This document shows, piece after piece, positions 1 through 10,219 of a stretch of DNA of 64,000 bases (its first letter is position 1; the number at the start of each line of letters is the position of its first letter). The DNA is taken from contig NZ_WVID01000007.1 of the NCBI RefSeq assembly GCF_010091925.1, forward strand, positions 240,614 through 304,613. Direction: 5' to 3'. The notes beneath the pieces were generated by a model. It saw nothing but the letters and a program-made list of their open reading frames with translations. It was not told the DNA's origin and did not search any database. The DNA comes from Nostoc sp. B(2019). Lineage in GTDB: Bacteria > Cyanobacteriota > Cyanobacteriia > Cyanobacteriales > Nostocaceae. The position numbers and the translations under genes are program-made.

Positions 1-302
1 ATTGCTGGTTTGCCAAAATGGGGATCCCAAATCGCATGGGCGATTGGGCGGATATGCAGGGGATCTTTAATCCACTGCTCAAAGTTACCTTGCCAGGCTA
101 CATGGAATAGGAGGCTGGATGCCCACAGAAAGATGATTGCCAAATGACCAAAGTGAGTTGCAAAAATCTTTTGGTAAAGATTTTCCTCAGTCATGCCATC
201 GTGACTTTCAAAGTCGTTACCTGTGGCGATCGCATACCATATCCGACGCGTGGTCGGATCCTGCGCGAGATCCTGGCTAAATTTGGGAAATTTTGTTGCC
301 AT
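1..302 (-). CDS. psaB: Photosystem I core protein PsaB, second copy (5' end only)
   Basis: Only the first 100 codons lie in the window; the gene runs off the left edge. The ATG is at 302. The protein starts [15 protein letters not shown] and continues through the first PsaB membrane segment as in the full psaB next door. I count about 15 base differences from that copy over 302 bases, nearly all silent apart from a Thr-to-Ser change in the GNDFE region. The first 80 or so bases of the two genes differ at only one position. The product would be a chlorophyll-binding half of the PSI reaction-centre heterodimer in the thylakoid. It lies downstream of psaA-psaB on the same strand, beyond a strong terminator, so it probably has its own promoter or depends on read-through. 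Whether it is intact cannot be judged from this fragment. Confidence 0.95.
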   Translation of the reverse strand, partial: MATKFPKFSQDLAQDPTTRRIWYAIATGNDFESHDGMTEENLYQKIFATHFGHLAIIFLWASSLLFHVAWQGNFEQWIKDPLHIRPIAHAIWDPHFGKPA

Positions 303-402
303 AAAAAAGAATACTCTTCGCCCTCATCAAATTTTAAGCTTTCAATACCCTATCCATCTTTCTGGATATTGATGTGAGCTATAGATCATCCTAAAGCCTA
401 AT

Positions 403-440
403 TTAAAAAAAAATCCCCCACCTTTTGGCAGGGGATTTTC
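403..440 (-). terminator. Rho-independent terminator after psaB
   Basis: Read on the minus strand, an AAATCCCC arm pairs with GGGGATTT around an inner GCC/GGT-rich loop and is followed by a run of nine T. It lies about 45 bases past the psaB stop codon and about 100 bases before the second psaB copy, so it should separate the two transcripts. Confidence 0.85.
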
Positions 441-482
441 TTTAATTACCTACAACCTGATGATTCAGTAAACTAAAAAATA

Positions 483-2714
483 TTAGCCGAACTTACCAGC
501 AGTCGAAGCAATTAAGAATGCGGCATAAGTGACGATGTAGCCAACTGTGAAGTGAGCTAGACCAACTACACGCGCTTGGACGATAGATAGAGCAACAGGC
601 TTATCTTTCCAGCGAACCAAGTTCGCCAGAGGAGTCCGCTCGTGTGCCCAAACAAGGGTTTCAATCAACTCTTGCCAGTAACCTCTCCAGGAGATTAAGA
701 ACATGAAGCCAGTTGCCCAAACAAGGTGTCCGAACAGGAACATCCAAGCCCAAACAGACAAGTTATTCACACCGTAGGGGTTGTAGCCGTTAATCAACTG
801 AGCGGAGTTGGCCCAGAGGTAGTCACGGAACCAGCCCATGAGGTATGTTGAGTTCTCATTGAACTGAGCAACGTTGCCTTGCCAAATACCTAAATGCTTC
901 CAATGCCAGTAGAAAGTCAACCAACCAATGGTGTTGAGCATCCAGAATGTAGCGAGGTAGAAGGAATCCCAAGCGGAGATGTCGCAAGTACCGCCACGAC
1001 CGGGGCCGTCACAAGGGAAGGCATAGCCGAAGTCCTTTTTGTCGGGCATCAGCTTAGAACCACGAGCATCCAAAGCACCTTTGACCAAGATCAAGGTGGT
1101 GGTATGCAGACCCAGGGCGATCGCATGGTGTACCAAGAAGTCGCCAGGGCCAATTGTCAAGAACAGGGAGTTTGTCCCAGAGTTGATGGCATCTAACCAG
1201 CCTGGTAGCCAGACGTTGCCGTAGTTGGGCCATGCTGTATGGGCAATGCTATCTGGGTTAGACAGCAAGGTGTCTAAGCCGTAGAGTACTTTCCCGTGAG
1301 CAGCTTGAACGAACTGAGCAAATACTGGCTCAATCAAGATTTGCTTTTCAGGTGTACCGAAAGCAACTACTACGTCGTTGTGGACGTACAAACCGAGGGT
1401 GTGGAAGCCTAAGAAAAGCGATACCCAACTCAGGTGGGAGATAATCGCTTCTTTATGCTTCAACACGCGCTCAAGAACGTTGCCTTTGTTTTGTTCTGGG
1501 TCATAATCACGTACCCAGAAGATTGCTCCATGAGCAAAGGCACCAAGAATTAGGAAACCAGCAATATATTGGTGGTGCGTGTACAGCGCTGCTTGGGTGG
1601 TGTAGTCCTTAGCAATAAATGCGTAAGGAGGCATGGCGTACATGTGTTGCGCCACCAAAGAGGTGATGGTTCCTAGAGCAGCTAGGTGAATACCCAACTG
1701 GAAGTGCAGCGAGTTGTTATAGGTGTCGTACAACCCTTGGTGAGGCAGGTTGAACTGACCTTCACTCTTAGTACCGGGAACTAAACCAGATTTGGAGTTC
1801 AGCATTTCTTTGATGCTGTGACCAATTCCGAAGTTAGTTCGGTACATATGACCGGCGACGATAAATAGTACTGCGATCGCTAAGTGGTGGTGAGCTATGT
1901 CAGTCAGCCACAAAGCTTCTGTCTGGGGATGGAAGCCACCCAAGAAAGTCAAAATCGCAGTCCCCGCACCTTCTGACGTGCTGAACACATGGTTAGCAGT
2001 ATCAGGGTTTTGAGCGTAAACGCCCCAGTTACCTGTAAAGAAAGGTGTCAAACCTGCTGGGTGAGGTGGTGTATTTAGGAAGTTATCCCAACCTACGTGC
2101 TGTCCGCGAGCTTCGGGGATGGCGACGTGAATCAAGTGACCAGCCCAAGCCAAGGAGCTAACACCAAACAGACCTGCCAAGTGGTGGTTTAGTCGATGTT
2201 CAGCGCTCTTAAACCATGCCAAGCTTGGACGATACTTGGGTTGCAAGTGCAGCCAACCAGCAAACAAAAATACAGCTGCGAACAACAGCAGGAACACTGA
2301 ACCTGTGTATAGTTCAGTATTCGTCCGCATCCCAATGGTGTACCACCAATGGTAAATACCAGAGTAAGTAATGTTTACGGGATTGCTAGCACCAGCTTGG
2401 GTAAAAGCTTCAACTGCTGGTTTGCCAAAGTGGGGATCCCAAATCGCATGGGCGATTGGACGGATATGAAGGGGATCTTTAATCCACTGTTCAAAGTTAC
2501 CTTGCCAGGCTACGTGGAACAGGAGGCTGGATGCCCACAGAAAAATGATTGCCAAATGACCGAAGTGAGTTGCGAAAATCTTTTGGTAAAGATTTTCCTC
2601 TGTCATGCCATCATGGGTTTCAAAGTCGTTGCCTGTGGCGATCGCATACCATATCCGACGCGTGGTCGGATCCTGCGCGAGATCCTGGCTAAATTTGGGA
2701 AATTTTGTTGCCAT
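483..2714 (-). CDS. psaB: Photosystem I P700 chlorophyll a apoprotein A2
   Basis: PsaB is one half of the PSI reaction-centre heterodimer. It binds P700, antenna chlorophylls and, with PsaA, the FX 4Fe-4S cluster in the thylakoid membrane. At 743 residues it has the usual PsaB length. The FX-binding loop [12 protein letters not shown] is present with its two cysteines near residues 567 and 576. The many His-containing membrane segments are intact and the protein ends STAGKFG. The ATG at 2714 begins [10 protein letters not shown]. It lies 119 bases downstream of psaA, the standard psaAB operon order, and is followed by a terminator and then a second psaB copy. No damage is visible. Confidence 0.99.
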   Translation of the reverse strand: MATKFPKFSQDLAQDPTTRRIWYAIATGNDFETHDGMTEENLYQKIFATHFGHLAIIFLWASSLLFHVAWQGNFEQWIKDPLHIRPIAHAIWDPHFGKPAVEAFTQAGASNPVNITYSGIYHWWYTIGMRTNTELYTGSVFLLLFAAVFLFAGWLHLQPKYRPSLAWFKSAEHRLNHHLAGLFGVSSLAWAGHLIHVAIPEARGQHVGWDNFLNTPPHPAGLTPFFTGNWGVYAQNPDTANHVFSTSEGAGTAILTFLGGFHPQTEALWLTDIAHHHLAIAVLFIVAGHMYRTNFGIGHSIKEMLNSKSGLVPGTKSEGQFNLPHQGLYDTYNNSLHFQLGIHLAALGTITSLVAQHMYAMPPYAFIAKDYTTQAALYTHHQYIAGFLILGAFAHGAIFWVRDYDPEQNKGNVLERVLKHKEAIISHLSWVSLFLGFHTLGLYVHNDVVVAFGTPEKQILIEPVFAQFVQAAHGKVLYGLDTLLSNPDSIAHTAWPNYGNVWLPGWLDAINSGTNSLFLTIGPGDFLVHHAIALGLHTTTLILVKGALDARGSKLMPDKKDFGYAFPCDGPGRGGTCDISAWDSFYLATFWMLNTIGWLTFYWHWKHLGIWQGNVAQFNENSTYLMGWFRDYLWANSAQLINGYNPYGVNNLSVWAWMFLFGHLVWATGFMFLISWRGYWQELIETLVWAHERTPLANLVRWKDKPVALSIVQARVVGLAHFTVGYIVTYAAFLIASTAGKFG

Positions 2715-2767
2715 AGGTTTAATAAATCCTCTGACCTTTAGCCATCACGTATCAGTTCAATTTCGGA

Positions 2768-2823
2768 TTTCAGATTTTGGATTTTGGATTAAATCTAAAA
2801 TCTAAAATCCAAAATCCAAAATT
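2768..2823. repeat. Short tandem/inverted repeat between psaA and psaB
   Basis: The psaA-psaB spacer holds repeats of AAAATCC/AAAATCT units facing GGATTTT units, giving a long A+T-rich hairpin. Repeats of this kind are common in Nostoc-type genomes. Here it sits inside the psaAB operon and could affect mRNA stability or the psaA:psaB ratio; that role is inference. Confidence 0.7.
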
Positions 2824-2833
2824 TTGCTGATTG

Positions 2834-5092
2834 CTACCCTACTGAAAGGATGTGCGCGTGGAAGAATGCCCAAGTGGTGGCAATTCCTCCTAATAAGTAG
2901 TGAGCCACTCCTACAGCCCGACCTTGAATGATGCTCAGAGCGCGGGGCTGAATTGCTGGTGCTACTTTCAGCTTGTTATGTGCCCAAACAATAGACTCAA
3001 TCAGTTCTTGCCAGTAGCCACGACCACTGAATAGGAACATCAAGCTGAATGCCCATACAAAGTGAGCGCCTAAGAACATTAGTCCATAGGCAGATAGCGC
3101 ACTGCCATAGGAATTGATGACTTGTGAAGCTTGTGCCCACAAGAAGTCACGCAACCAGCCGTTGATGGTGATGGCACTTTGGGCAAAGTTACCACCAGTG
3201 ATGTGAGTCACATTACCGGCTGCATCTACCGTCCCCCAGACATCTGATTGCATCTTCCAACTAAAGTGGAAAATTACAATCGATATTGAGTTGTACATCC
3301 AGAAAAGTCCGAGGAACACATGATCCCAACCAGACACTTGACATGTACCGCCACGGCCGGGGCCGTCGCAAGGGAAGCGGAAGCCCAGGTTTGCCTTGTC
3401 TGGAATCAGACGAGAACTCCGGGCAAACAGTACACCTTTGAGCAGAATTAGGACAGTGACGTGAATGGTAAAGGCGTGAATGTGGTGAATTAGGAAATCC
3501 GCCGTACCCAAAGCAATGGGCATCATCGCTACTTTACCGCCAACAGCCAAGATCCCGCCGCCAAAGGCATAGCTAACTGGTTCTAGTGCGTTGGGAGCAG
3601 TGCCACCAGGAGCCAATGTGTGTATATTTTGTACCCACTGGGCAAAAACTGGTTGCAACTGAATTGCTGTGTCGGAGAACATGTCTTGAGGACGACCCAA
3701 GGCACGCATTGTATCGTTGTGGATGTAAAGTCCAAAGCTATGGAAGCCGAGGAAAATACACACCCAGTTCAGGTGGGAAATAATCGCATCTCGGTGACGA
3801 ATCACGCGATCCAGCACGTTGTTTTGGTTAACAACCGGATCGTAATCCCGCACCATGAAGATGGCAGCGTGAGCCGCTCCACCGACAATCAAGAAGCCAC
3901 CGATCCACATATGGTGAGTGAATATGCACAACTGCGTAGCATAGTCAGTTGCCAAATATGGATATGGGGGCATCGCGTACATATGATGCGCGATGATAAT
4001 GGTCAGTGAACCCAAGAACGCCAGGTTGGTTGCCAACTGTGCGTGCCAGGATGAAGTCATGTTTTCGTAAAGACCCTTGTGACCTTCACCGGTGAAAGGC
4101 CCTTTATGGTTTTCCAGGATCTCTTTAATGCTGTGACCAATACCCCAGTTTGTACGGTATTGATGACCAGCAATGATGAACAGTACTGCGATCGCTAAAT
4201 GGTGATGAGCAATGTCTGTCATCCACAAGCCGCCTGTTACCGGGTTTAGACCGCCCTTGAAGGTAAGGAAGTCAGCATACTGACCCCAGTTCAAGGTGAA
4301 GAAAGGTGCTAAACCAGCAGCAAAGCTAGGATACAGCTCAATCAACAAGTCTTTGTTCAAGATGAACTCGTGGGGCAAGGGTATGTCTTTTAAGGCAACA
4401 CCTGCATCCAAAAGCTTGTTGGTTGGTGCGGACACATGGATCAAGTGACCAGCCCATCCTAAAGAGCCACAACCCAGCAACACTTGCAAGTGATGATTCA
4501 GCATCGACTCCACATTCTGGAACCATTCCAGTTTAGGAGCGCGCTTGTGGTAGTGGAACCAGCCGGCAAACAGGAACAAGCCTGCTAATACCAAGCCGCC
4601 AATTGCAGTTACGTAAAGCTGGAATGTATTTGTAATACCCCAGCCACGCCATACTTGGAACAAACCGGAGGTGATTTGAATACCGTGGAAACCACCGCCA
4701 ACATCACCGTTTAAAATGTCTTGTCCCACAATGGGCCAAACGACTTGGGCACTTGGCCTAACGTTCAGAGGATCGCTTAGCCAAGCTTCGTAGTTAGAAA
4801 ACTTCGCGCCGTGGAAAATCATCCCGCTCAGCCAAATCGTCACTACGGCTAAGTGACCGAAGTGTGCTGAAAATATCTTGCGGGATATGTCTTCTAAATC
4901 GCTTGTATGTGTATCAAAATCGTGGGCGAGTGCGTGCAGGTTCCAAATCCATGTGGTGGTTTTGGGACCTCTGGCTAAGGATCTGTCAAAGTGTCCTGGT
5001 TGTGACCATTTCTCAAATGAAGTGGGAACCGGATCGTTATCGACGATGATTCTTGCCTTTTTTTCCTCTCGCTCCGGAGGACTAATTGTCAT
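2834..5092 (-). CDS. psaA: Photosystem I P700 chlorophyll a apoprotein A1
   Basis: PsaA is the partner of PsaB in the PSI reaction centre, carrying P700, antenna chlorophylls and half of the FX iron-sulfur site. The protein is 752 residues, the normal length, with [12 protein letters not shown] and its cysteines near residues 575 and 584. It starts [15 protein letters not shown] and ends AHILSVG. The ATG at 5092 is preceded by a GAGGAGG ribosome-binding site. It is the first gene of the psaA-psaB operon, and a candidate promoter lies about 125 bases upstream. Confidence 0.99.
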   Translation of the reverse strand: MTISPPEREEKKARIIVDNDPVPTSFEKWSQPGHFDRSLARGPKTTTWIWNLHALAHDFDTHTSDLEDISRKIFSAHFGHLAVVTIWLSGMIFHGAKFSNYEAWLSDPLNVRPSAQVVWPIVGQDILNGDVGGGFHGIQITSGLFQVWRGWGITNTFQLYVTAIGGLVLAGLFLFAGWFHYHKRAPKLEWFQNVESMLNHHLQVLLGCGSLGWAGHLIHVSAPTNKLLDAGVALKDIPLPHEFILNKDLLIELYPSFAAGLAPFFTLNWGQYADFLTFKGGLNPVTGGLWMTDIAHHHLAIAVLFIIAGHQYRTNWGIGHSIKEILENHKGPFTGEGHKGLYENMTSSWHAQLATNLAFLGSLTIIIAHHMYAMPPYPYLATDYATQLCIFTHHMWIGGFLIVGGAAHAAIFMVRDYDPVVNQNNVLDRVIRHRDAIISHLNWVCIFLGFHSFGLYIHNDTMRALGRPQDMFSDTAIQLQPVFAQWVQNIHTLAPGGTAPNALEPVSYAFGGGILAVGGKVAMMPIALGTADFLIHHIHAFTIHVTVLILLKGVLFARSSRLIPDKANLGFRFPCDGPGRGGTCQVSGWDHVFLGLFWMYNSISIVIFHFSWKMQSDVWGTVDAAGNVTHITGGNFAQSAITINGWLRDFLWAQASQVINSYGSALSAYGLMFLGAHFVWAFSLMFLFSGRGYWQELIESIVWAHNKLKVAPAIQPRALSIIQGRAVGVAHYLLGGIATTWAFFHAHILSVG

Positions 5093-5601
5093 TCGACCTC
5101 CTCTCTTGATAAGGAATGAGGAATCATGAATACCACAAAGTGAACCATTACCGCATACTCCAGAAATTTGCTGAAGCCGCGATGAAGACCCTATGTGGAG
5201 AGTTGTTTCTCGTTGAATTATAGAGTCTTAACTTGTACATTGTTAGAGATAATTTAACAATAATTCAAAATCCACAGAATAACTGTCTTATCTACCTTTC
5301 AACTTCAAAGTAATGGACAAAAAGTCAATAGGTTATTCATTTAATTTACAAAGAATAACAATTCGTAAGATGTATGGTTTGGGAGGTGGAGGAGTGGGCA
5401 GCAGGGGGATGAAAATTATTAACTTTTTACTCTTGACTCAGCACTCATCACGGGCTAAACGCCCCGCTATCGCTAACAGCACTCAACACTCCTAACTCTT
5501 GCCTCTTGTCCCCTGCCTTCCTTTTGGGCTATGGTTCCCTATGGACAGTTTGAGCCAAAATAATCTGTCAATTGTTGAAGTCTATACACTGGGTGGAAGG
5601 T
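5093..5601. other. Intergenic region between psaA and the lipoprotein gene
   Basis: This divergent spacer holds the psaA leader and promoter on the minus side. Around 5440-5500 there is a degenerate Nostoc-type repeat (GGGCTAAACGCCCCGCTATCGC). I see no RNA gene or convincing small ORF. Confidence 0.6.
5217..5222 (-). promoter_or_regulatory. Candidate -10 box of the psaA promoter
   Basis: On the minus strand a perfect TATAAT lies about 125 bases upstream of the psaA start. No good -35 box is seen 17 bases upstream of it (TAACAA there). A weak -35 would suit a regulated photosystem promoter, but this is a motif match only. Confidence 0.4.
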
Positions 5602-7419
5602 ATGAACTCGTGGCAGAAGGCGGTATTAGAGAAGCTCCTTCCTAGGAGGTTCCCGGTTCTCAAGTGGATAACTATGTTGATGCTGGTTGTGGGCTTAACC
5701 AGTTGTGGCGACAAAGCTGATAGCCAAGAAGTATCTATTGGCTCTGGAGAAAACTCTCCCCAAATTTCTCAGATTTCCAAGCAATTTTCGGAAGTTTCGC
5801 CACCATCTGTGATTCAAGAACTGCGCTCAACTTTGGAAACTTATCAGCCACAGGTGACAATAATTACTCCAAAACCTGATGAAATCCTTCAAGACAACAA
5901 AGTTACAGCCAGTTTTCAAGTTAAGGATTTACCAATATTTAAAGACCCACAATGGGAACTGGGGCCACATCTACACTTAATTCTCGATAACCAACCTTAC
6001 ATACCTGTTTACGACCTGAATCAGCCTTTAGTTTTGCCAGACTTGTCCCCAGGTACGCATACCCTGCGCGTCTTTGCTTCTCGTCCTTGGCATGAAAGCT
6101 TTAAAAATGAAGGTGCTTATGCCCAGACAACATTTCATGTTTTTACCAAAACCGACGATAATAATCCCGCTCCTAGCTTGCCTCTGCTAACTTATAGCCG
6201 TCCTCAAGGGAATTACGGAGCAGAACCAATCTTACTTGACTTCTACCTAACTAATGCCCCCCTGCACCTCGTTGCTAAAGAAAACACCAACGATGAATTT
6301 AGTGATTGGCGTATCCGCTGCACGATTAATGGTGAAAGTTTCATTTTTGACCGTTGGCAAGCGGTTTATCTCAAAGGCTTCAAGCCTGGTCAAAACTGGG
6401 TAAAACTGGAATTTCTCGATAACCAGGGAAATGCTGTCAAAAATGCCTTTAATACTACAGTCAGGCTGACTACTTACCAGCCAAAGGGTAAAGATACTTT
6501 ATCGAGAATTGTGAGAGGGGAACTCACAGCAGATGAAGTTCGTGGGATTGTAGATGCAAATTATACTGTCAAAGTACCAGCTACTAAACCCACACCCGCC
6601 GTTGAAAAAATACCTCAAATACAACCCAAAGTAGAAAAACAGCCAATTCCTGAAACTGAAGTTCCAGAAAAACCAAAAACAGAGCCAACCAAGCCAAAAC
6701 AGTTAGAACAACCAGAATTGCAACTTCCAACGGCTACACCGTCTCCTAGTTTGCCACCGACGCTGCCAGAGGTTATTGAGTCTCCTGCACCAGAACCACA
6801 GCCAGAGGTAACACCGACACCTGAATCAACGCCGTTACCTGAAGAAGTGACTCCTCAGCCAGCAAAATCTAGATTTGGCGGATTTTTCAACCGTCGCGCA
6901 AATAAGATACCGACTCAACAAGCGCCAGTCGAACCATCTCCTAGTTTGCCACCGACGCTGCCAGAGGTTATTGAGTCTCCTACACCAGAATCACAGCCGG
7001 AGGTAACACCGACACCTGAATCAACGCCGTTACCTGAAGAAGTGACTCCTCAGCCAGCAAAACCTAGATTTGGCGGATTTTTTAATCGTCGCGCAAATAA
7101 GATACCGACTCAACAAGCGCCAGTCGAACCATCTCCTAGTTTGCCACCGACGTTGCCAGAGGTTATTGAGTCTCCTGCACCAGAATCACAGCCGGAGGTA
7201 ACACCGACACCTGAATCAACGCCGTTACCGGAAAAAGTGACTCCTCAGCCAGCAAAACCTAGATTTGGCGAATTTTTTAACCGTCGTGCAAATAAGATAC
7301 CAACTCAACAAGCGCCAGTTGTGCCATCTCCTGTGCCACCGACGTTGCCAGAGGTTATTGAGTCTCCTACACCAGAACCACAGCCAGAGGTAACGCCTAC
7401 ACCTGTATTAACGCCGTGA
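5602..7419 (+). CDS. Putative lipoprotein with C-terminal Pro-rich 65-residue repeats
   Basis: I do not recognise the family. From the ATG at 5602 (an in-frame TTG at 5572 is a possible earlier start) there is a charged N-terminus, then a hydrophobic stretch ending in the lipobox LTSC, so the protein is probably a lipoprotein with Cys at residue 35. Residues of about 85-305 look globular and beta-rich, with two similar-sized parts; function unknown. The rest is a Pro/Glu/Thr-rich tail made of three exact-length 65-residue repeats plus a truncated fourth. Each repeat contains PSPSLPPTLPEVIESP and a basic FGGFFNRRANKIPTQQ segment. The tail probably spans or binds the cell wall; that is inference. 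It stands alone between psaA and bioB on the opposite strand from both. Confidence 0.8.
   Translation: MNSWQKAVLEKLLPRRFPVLKWITMLMLVVGLTSCGDKADSQEVSIGSGENSPQISQISKQFSEVSPPSVIQELRSTLETYQPQVTIITPKPDEILQDNKVTASFQVKDLPIFKDPQWELGPHLHLILDNQPYIPVYDLNQPLVLPDLSPGTHTLRVFASRPWHESFKNEGAYAQTTFHVFTKTDDNNPAPSLPLLTYSRPQGNYGAEPILLDFYLTNAPLHLVAKENTNDEFSDWRIRCTINGESFIFDRWQAVYLKGFKPGQNWVKLEFLDNQGNAVKNAFNTTVRLTTYQPKGKDTLSRIVRGELTADEVRGIVDANYTVKVPATKPTPAVEKIPQIQPKVEKQPIPETEVPEKPKTEPTKPKQLEQPELQLPTATPSPSLPPTLPEVIESPAPEPQPEVTPTPESTPLPEEVTPQPAKSRFGGFFNRRANKIPTQQAPVEPSPSLPPTLPEVIESPTPESQPEVTPTPESTPLPEEVTPQPAKPRFGGFFNRRANKIPTQQAPVEPSPSLPPTLPEVIESPAPESQPEVTPTPESTPLPEKVTPQPAKPRFGEFFNRRANKIPTQQAPVVPSPVPPTLPEVIESPTPEPQPEVTPTPVLTP
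6742..7419 (+). repeat. 195-bp in-frame tandem repeat in the lipoprotein gene
   Basis: The TCTCCT units start at 6742, 6937, 7132 and 7327, exactly 195 bases (65 codons) apart. Three copies are full and the fourth is cut by the stop codon. The copies are nearly identical in DNA, so the array is young or kept uniform and could vary in copy number between strains. Confidence 0.95.
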
Positions 7420-7434
7420 CCTGAAAAACTGAAA

Positions 7435-7463
7435 GCAGTGCGTCAGCGAAACTGACGCACTGC
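7435..7463 (+). terminator. Strong hairpin after the lipoprotein gene
   Basis: A perfect 12-bp stem (GCAGTGCGTCAG / CTGACGCACTGC) with a 5-base loop starts 15 bases past the stop codon. It has no T-run, so it may be an mRNA 3'-end stabiliser or a REP-like element rather than an intrinsic terminator. Confidence 0.5.
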
Positions 7464-7628
7464 TGCTAAGCTAATAAGCTTCAAGTTGCATATAAACAGG
7501 GCTAAAGCCCTTACTACAAGCGAATCATCTGGGAAAAATGAATGACGATTAGCTTAATTATGTTGACACTTAGCCTGATGTTTTAACTTGATACTCATGA
7601 AATTTTGCTAGTCCCACAATTGAGATAT

Positions 7629-8642
7629 TCATCCAACAACAGCTGGACTTGCCACGTTCTCTAATTTTTGGGAAGGAGGACGCATTCCCAAACCAAGTAA
7701 ATTCAGCATTTCTCGGTCATTATCATAATCTGGGCATGGAGTTGTCACCGTTAACATTTTGTTGTCGTCGCTGGAAAAGATAGAATTAGCTCCTGCCATA
7801 AAACAGAAAGCTTGTTCAACTTGAGAAAGTCTAGCCCTACCAGCGCTCAGACGGACATCAGAAGCAGGCATTAAAATACGTGCTGTGGCAATCATCCGTA
7901 CAATATCCCAAATGGGGACATCAGGCTGATTTTCTAAGGGTGTACCTGGTACTTGGGAGAGAATGTTAATCGGTACTGACTCTGGATGCGGATGCAGGTT
8001 TGCCAGAGTATGTAACATACCTACACGGTCATCAACGCTTTCGCCTAAGCCAAGGATGCCGCCAGAACATACAGTCACATTTGTCTGACGGACATTTTCA
8101 ATTGTGTTCAGGCGATCGCCATAAGTCCTTGTGGTAATAATCGTGCTGTAATATTCCTGGGAGGTATCCAAATTATGGTTATAGGCGTACAGTCCCGCTT
8201 CTTCTAATCGCCTCGCCTGATTAGCCGTTAGCATACCCAAAGTGCAGCATACTTCTAAACCCATTGCGGTAACTTCCTTGACCATTTCCAGGACTTCCTC
8301 AAATTGTGAGTTATCCCGCACTTCTCGCCAAGCAGCACCCATGCAGATGCGACTAACGCCGGTTTCTTTAGCTTTCTGGGCGATGCCAACTACTGTTTCT
8401 TTTTCTAGGAGTGCTTGCGCCTTTACCTCTGTTTTGTAGCGGGAAGATTGGGCGCAGTAGCTACAATCTTCTGGACAACCTCCTGTTTTAATCGAGATTA
8501 GTTTACAGACTTGTATTTTTGTTGGGTCATGATATTGGCGATGTACGCTAGCAGCTTGATAAATAAGCTCTAGTAATGGCGTATTATATATCGCCCGAAT
8601 CTCTGGTTCTTGCCAATCGTAGCGTATTACCACCGGCATCAC
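7629..8642 (-). CDS. bioB: Biotin synthase
   Basis: This radical-SAM enzyme inserts sulfur into dethiobiotin to make biotin, the last step of biotin synthesis, in the cytoplasm. The SAM-cluster motif CPEDCSYC is at residues 56-63 and is followed by [10 protein letters not shown] as in BioB. Later BioB motifs [23 protein letters not shown] and LSAGRA are all present. The protein is 337 residues, the usual size. The start is a GTG at 8642 followed directly by ATG at 8639; either could be used. No other bio gene lies nearby, which is common in cyanobacteria. Confidence 0.97.
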   Translation of the reverse strand: MMPVVIRYDWQEPEIRAIYNTPLLELIYQAASVHRQYHDPTKIQVCKLISIKTGGCPEDCSYCAQSSRYKTEVKAQALLEKETVVGIAQKAKETGVSRICMGAAWREVRDNSQFEEVLEMVKEVTAMGLEVCCTLGMLTANQARRLEEAGLYAYNHNLDTSQEYYSTIITTRTYGDRLNTIENVRQTNVTVCSGGILGLGESVDDRVGMLHTLANLHPHPESVPINILSQVPGTPLENQPDVPIWDIVRMIATARILMPASDVRLSAGRARLSQVEQAFCFMAGANSIFSSDDNKMLTVTTPCPDYDNDREMLNLLGLGMRPPSQKLENVASPAVVG

Positions 8643-9112
8643 TATCCTTGTTGTAGATGGGATTTTTCAATAACTGTCTTTTGGTTGAATCTTCTAAGAT
8701 ACAGTGTTTGGGCAAAGCAATCTGATCAAAGTTATATAGTGGACTCTGCTTTATTACCCATCCGCTCTGAATCTTTGCGCTCTAGTTATTAAAAATCAGC
8801 TTATCAAGATTTTGGTTATCTGGCAGATTGACAGCATAAATACTAAATGTTACCAATTTTTAGGTAAATTGAAAACGTGAAGTTTTTGATAGAATATCTC
8901 TGCTTAATTTTTTGTATTCTGCGCTGTTACTCAAATGGTGATAAGCGATCGCTTTAGCAAAGCTATCAACAGCAAGTTTGAAGAGATAATCATCTAGTCG
9001 GCATTCTTTTCAGGGTTGCCCATATTTTGAATTTCCACTAAATTAGCATAAATTTTGCGAACTGAGCCGTATAGTTTAGTGAGCTTGACCTGCGATTATT
9101 GGAGTATTCTGC
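8643..9112. other. Divergent intergenic region bioB / KAS III-like gene
   Basis: This 470-base A+T-rich spacer has one HIP1 octamer near 8946. It must hold the promoters of bioB (minus) and of the KAS III-like gene (plus). I see no operator, RNA gene or convincing ORF. Confidence 0.5.
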
Positions 9113-10126
9113 ATGATCAAACAAACTGTTGGCATCACATCCATTGGTTATTACATTCCTTCAAACATTTTAACTAGTGAGGAGATGGCTAAACTAGCCA
9201 ATTTACCAGAGTTTGTTTTCACTGAAAAAATTGGTATGAAACAGAAGCCAATTGCAGGTAAAGATGAGCATCCAAGTGATATGGGAATTAAGGCAGCAAT
9301 AGAAGCTATAAATAAGGCAGAAATAACAGCCAGCGAAATTGATATTATTGTTTATTGTGCCGCTGGAGATTATGATTACAGATTTTGGTCGCCTGCTGCC
9401 AAAGTCCAAGATGCAATTGGTGCAAAAAATGCTTTCGCTTTTGAAGTTAGGAATTTTTGCAATAGCGGCAATTTAGGAATACATTTATGTCGAAATATGC
9501 TGCTGGCAGATAACGATTTATCTTATGCTTTGGTTATTTGTAGTGATAAATTATCTATGCTGCTAGATTATTCCGAGATAGATAACTTATCAACTTTTAT
9601 CATGGCTGACGGTGCAGCAGCAGCTATTTTAAAGAAAGGAGAATTGAGTAACGAAATCCTTGCTTATCATGCGATGACAGATGGAAGTTTAGTTGATTGT
9701 ATCAAAGTGCCATTAGCAGGAACTAAGTTTCCTGTGAATGTTATAGAAATCAATCCTGAACTGAGTTATTTAAAAGTTAAAGATCCTAAAAAATTGGAAA
9801 ATATCTTATCAGAAATATACCTAGAAAACTATGGCAAAGTTATTCATAAGTCTCTAGAAAAAAGTGGATACTGTATAAGTGATGTAAATTTCTTGTTAAC
9901 GAATCAAGTCAAAAAAAGTTTATCAAAACGCATTTTAAAATCTTTGAATTTAAAGATTGAACAGACGTATGTTTCTTTGAGTGAATATGGTCATTTGGGT
10001 GCTGTAGATACTTTATTCGGTTTAGCGAAAACTATAGAATTAGAAAGAATTAAGGCTGGAGACATTGTAGTTTTAGCTAGTAGTGCTGCTGGCTTTTCAT
10101 GGGCAGCATTAACTTTGAAGTATTAG
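9113..10126 (+). CDS. Atypical 3-oxoacyl-ACP synthase III (KAS III)-like protein
   Basis: This is a thiolase-fold protein of the FabH/KAS III superfamily, 337 residues. KAS III enzymes condense or transfer acyl groups from CoA or ACP thioesters. The nucleophilic Cys116 sits in EVRNFCNSGN as expected. The usual His of HQAN is Asn264 (TNQV), and the usual Asn of the YGN motif is His294 (EYGHLGAVD), so the canonical Cys-His-Asn triad reads Cys-Asn-His. The gene is unlikely to be the housekeeping fabH; a specialised acyltransferase or ketosynthase is more likely. The ATG at 9113 has a TTGGAG site upstream. The gene stands alone, is A+T-richer than its neighbours (possible transfer), and is followed by a perfect 30-base palindrome. 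Confidence 0.85.
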   Translation: MIKQTVGITSIGYYIPSNILTSEEMAKLANLPEFVFTEKIGMKQKPIAGKDEHPSDMGIKAAIEAINKAEITASEIDIIVYCAAGDYDYRFWSPAAKVQDAIGAKNAFAFEVRNFCNSGNLGIHLCRNMLLADNDLSYALVICSDKLSMLLDYSEIDNLSTFIMADGAAAAILKKGELSNEILAYHAMTDGSLVDCIKVPLAGTKFPVNVIEINPELSYLKVKDPKKLENILSEIYLENYGKVIHKSLEKSGYCISDVNFLLTNQVKKSLSKRILKSLNLKIEQTYVSLSEYGHLGAVDTLFGLAKTIELERIKAGDIVVLASSAAGFSWAALTLKY

Positions 10127-10158
10127 AAATAGAGCGGGTTTTTTATGAATAGACTACA

Positions 10159-10188
10159 GTAGGGTGAGCATTGCAATGCTCACCCTAC
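10159..10188. repeat. Perfect 30-base palindrome after the KAS III-like gene
   Basis: GTAGGGTGAGCATTG is followed directly by its exact reverse complement. It lies between two convergent genes and may act as a bidirectional 3'-end hairpin. A related GTAGGGTGGGCAA hairpin lies after rpe near 17789, so this looks like a dispersed extragenic palindrome family. Confidence 0.85.
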
Positions 10189-10219
10189 AAGCAGCGATAA
10201 ATCGCTGACTATGAACAAA

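Noticed and set aside
3586..4009. Plus-strand frames antisense to psaA
   Set aside because: psaA is fully conserved here; the frames are shadows of its codon pattern.
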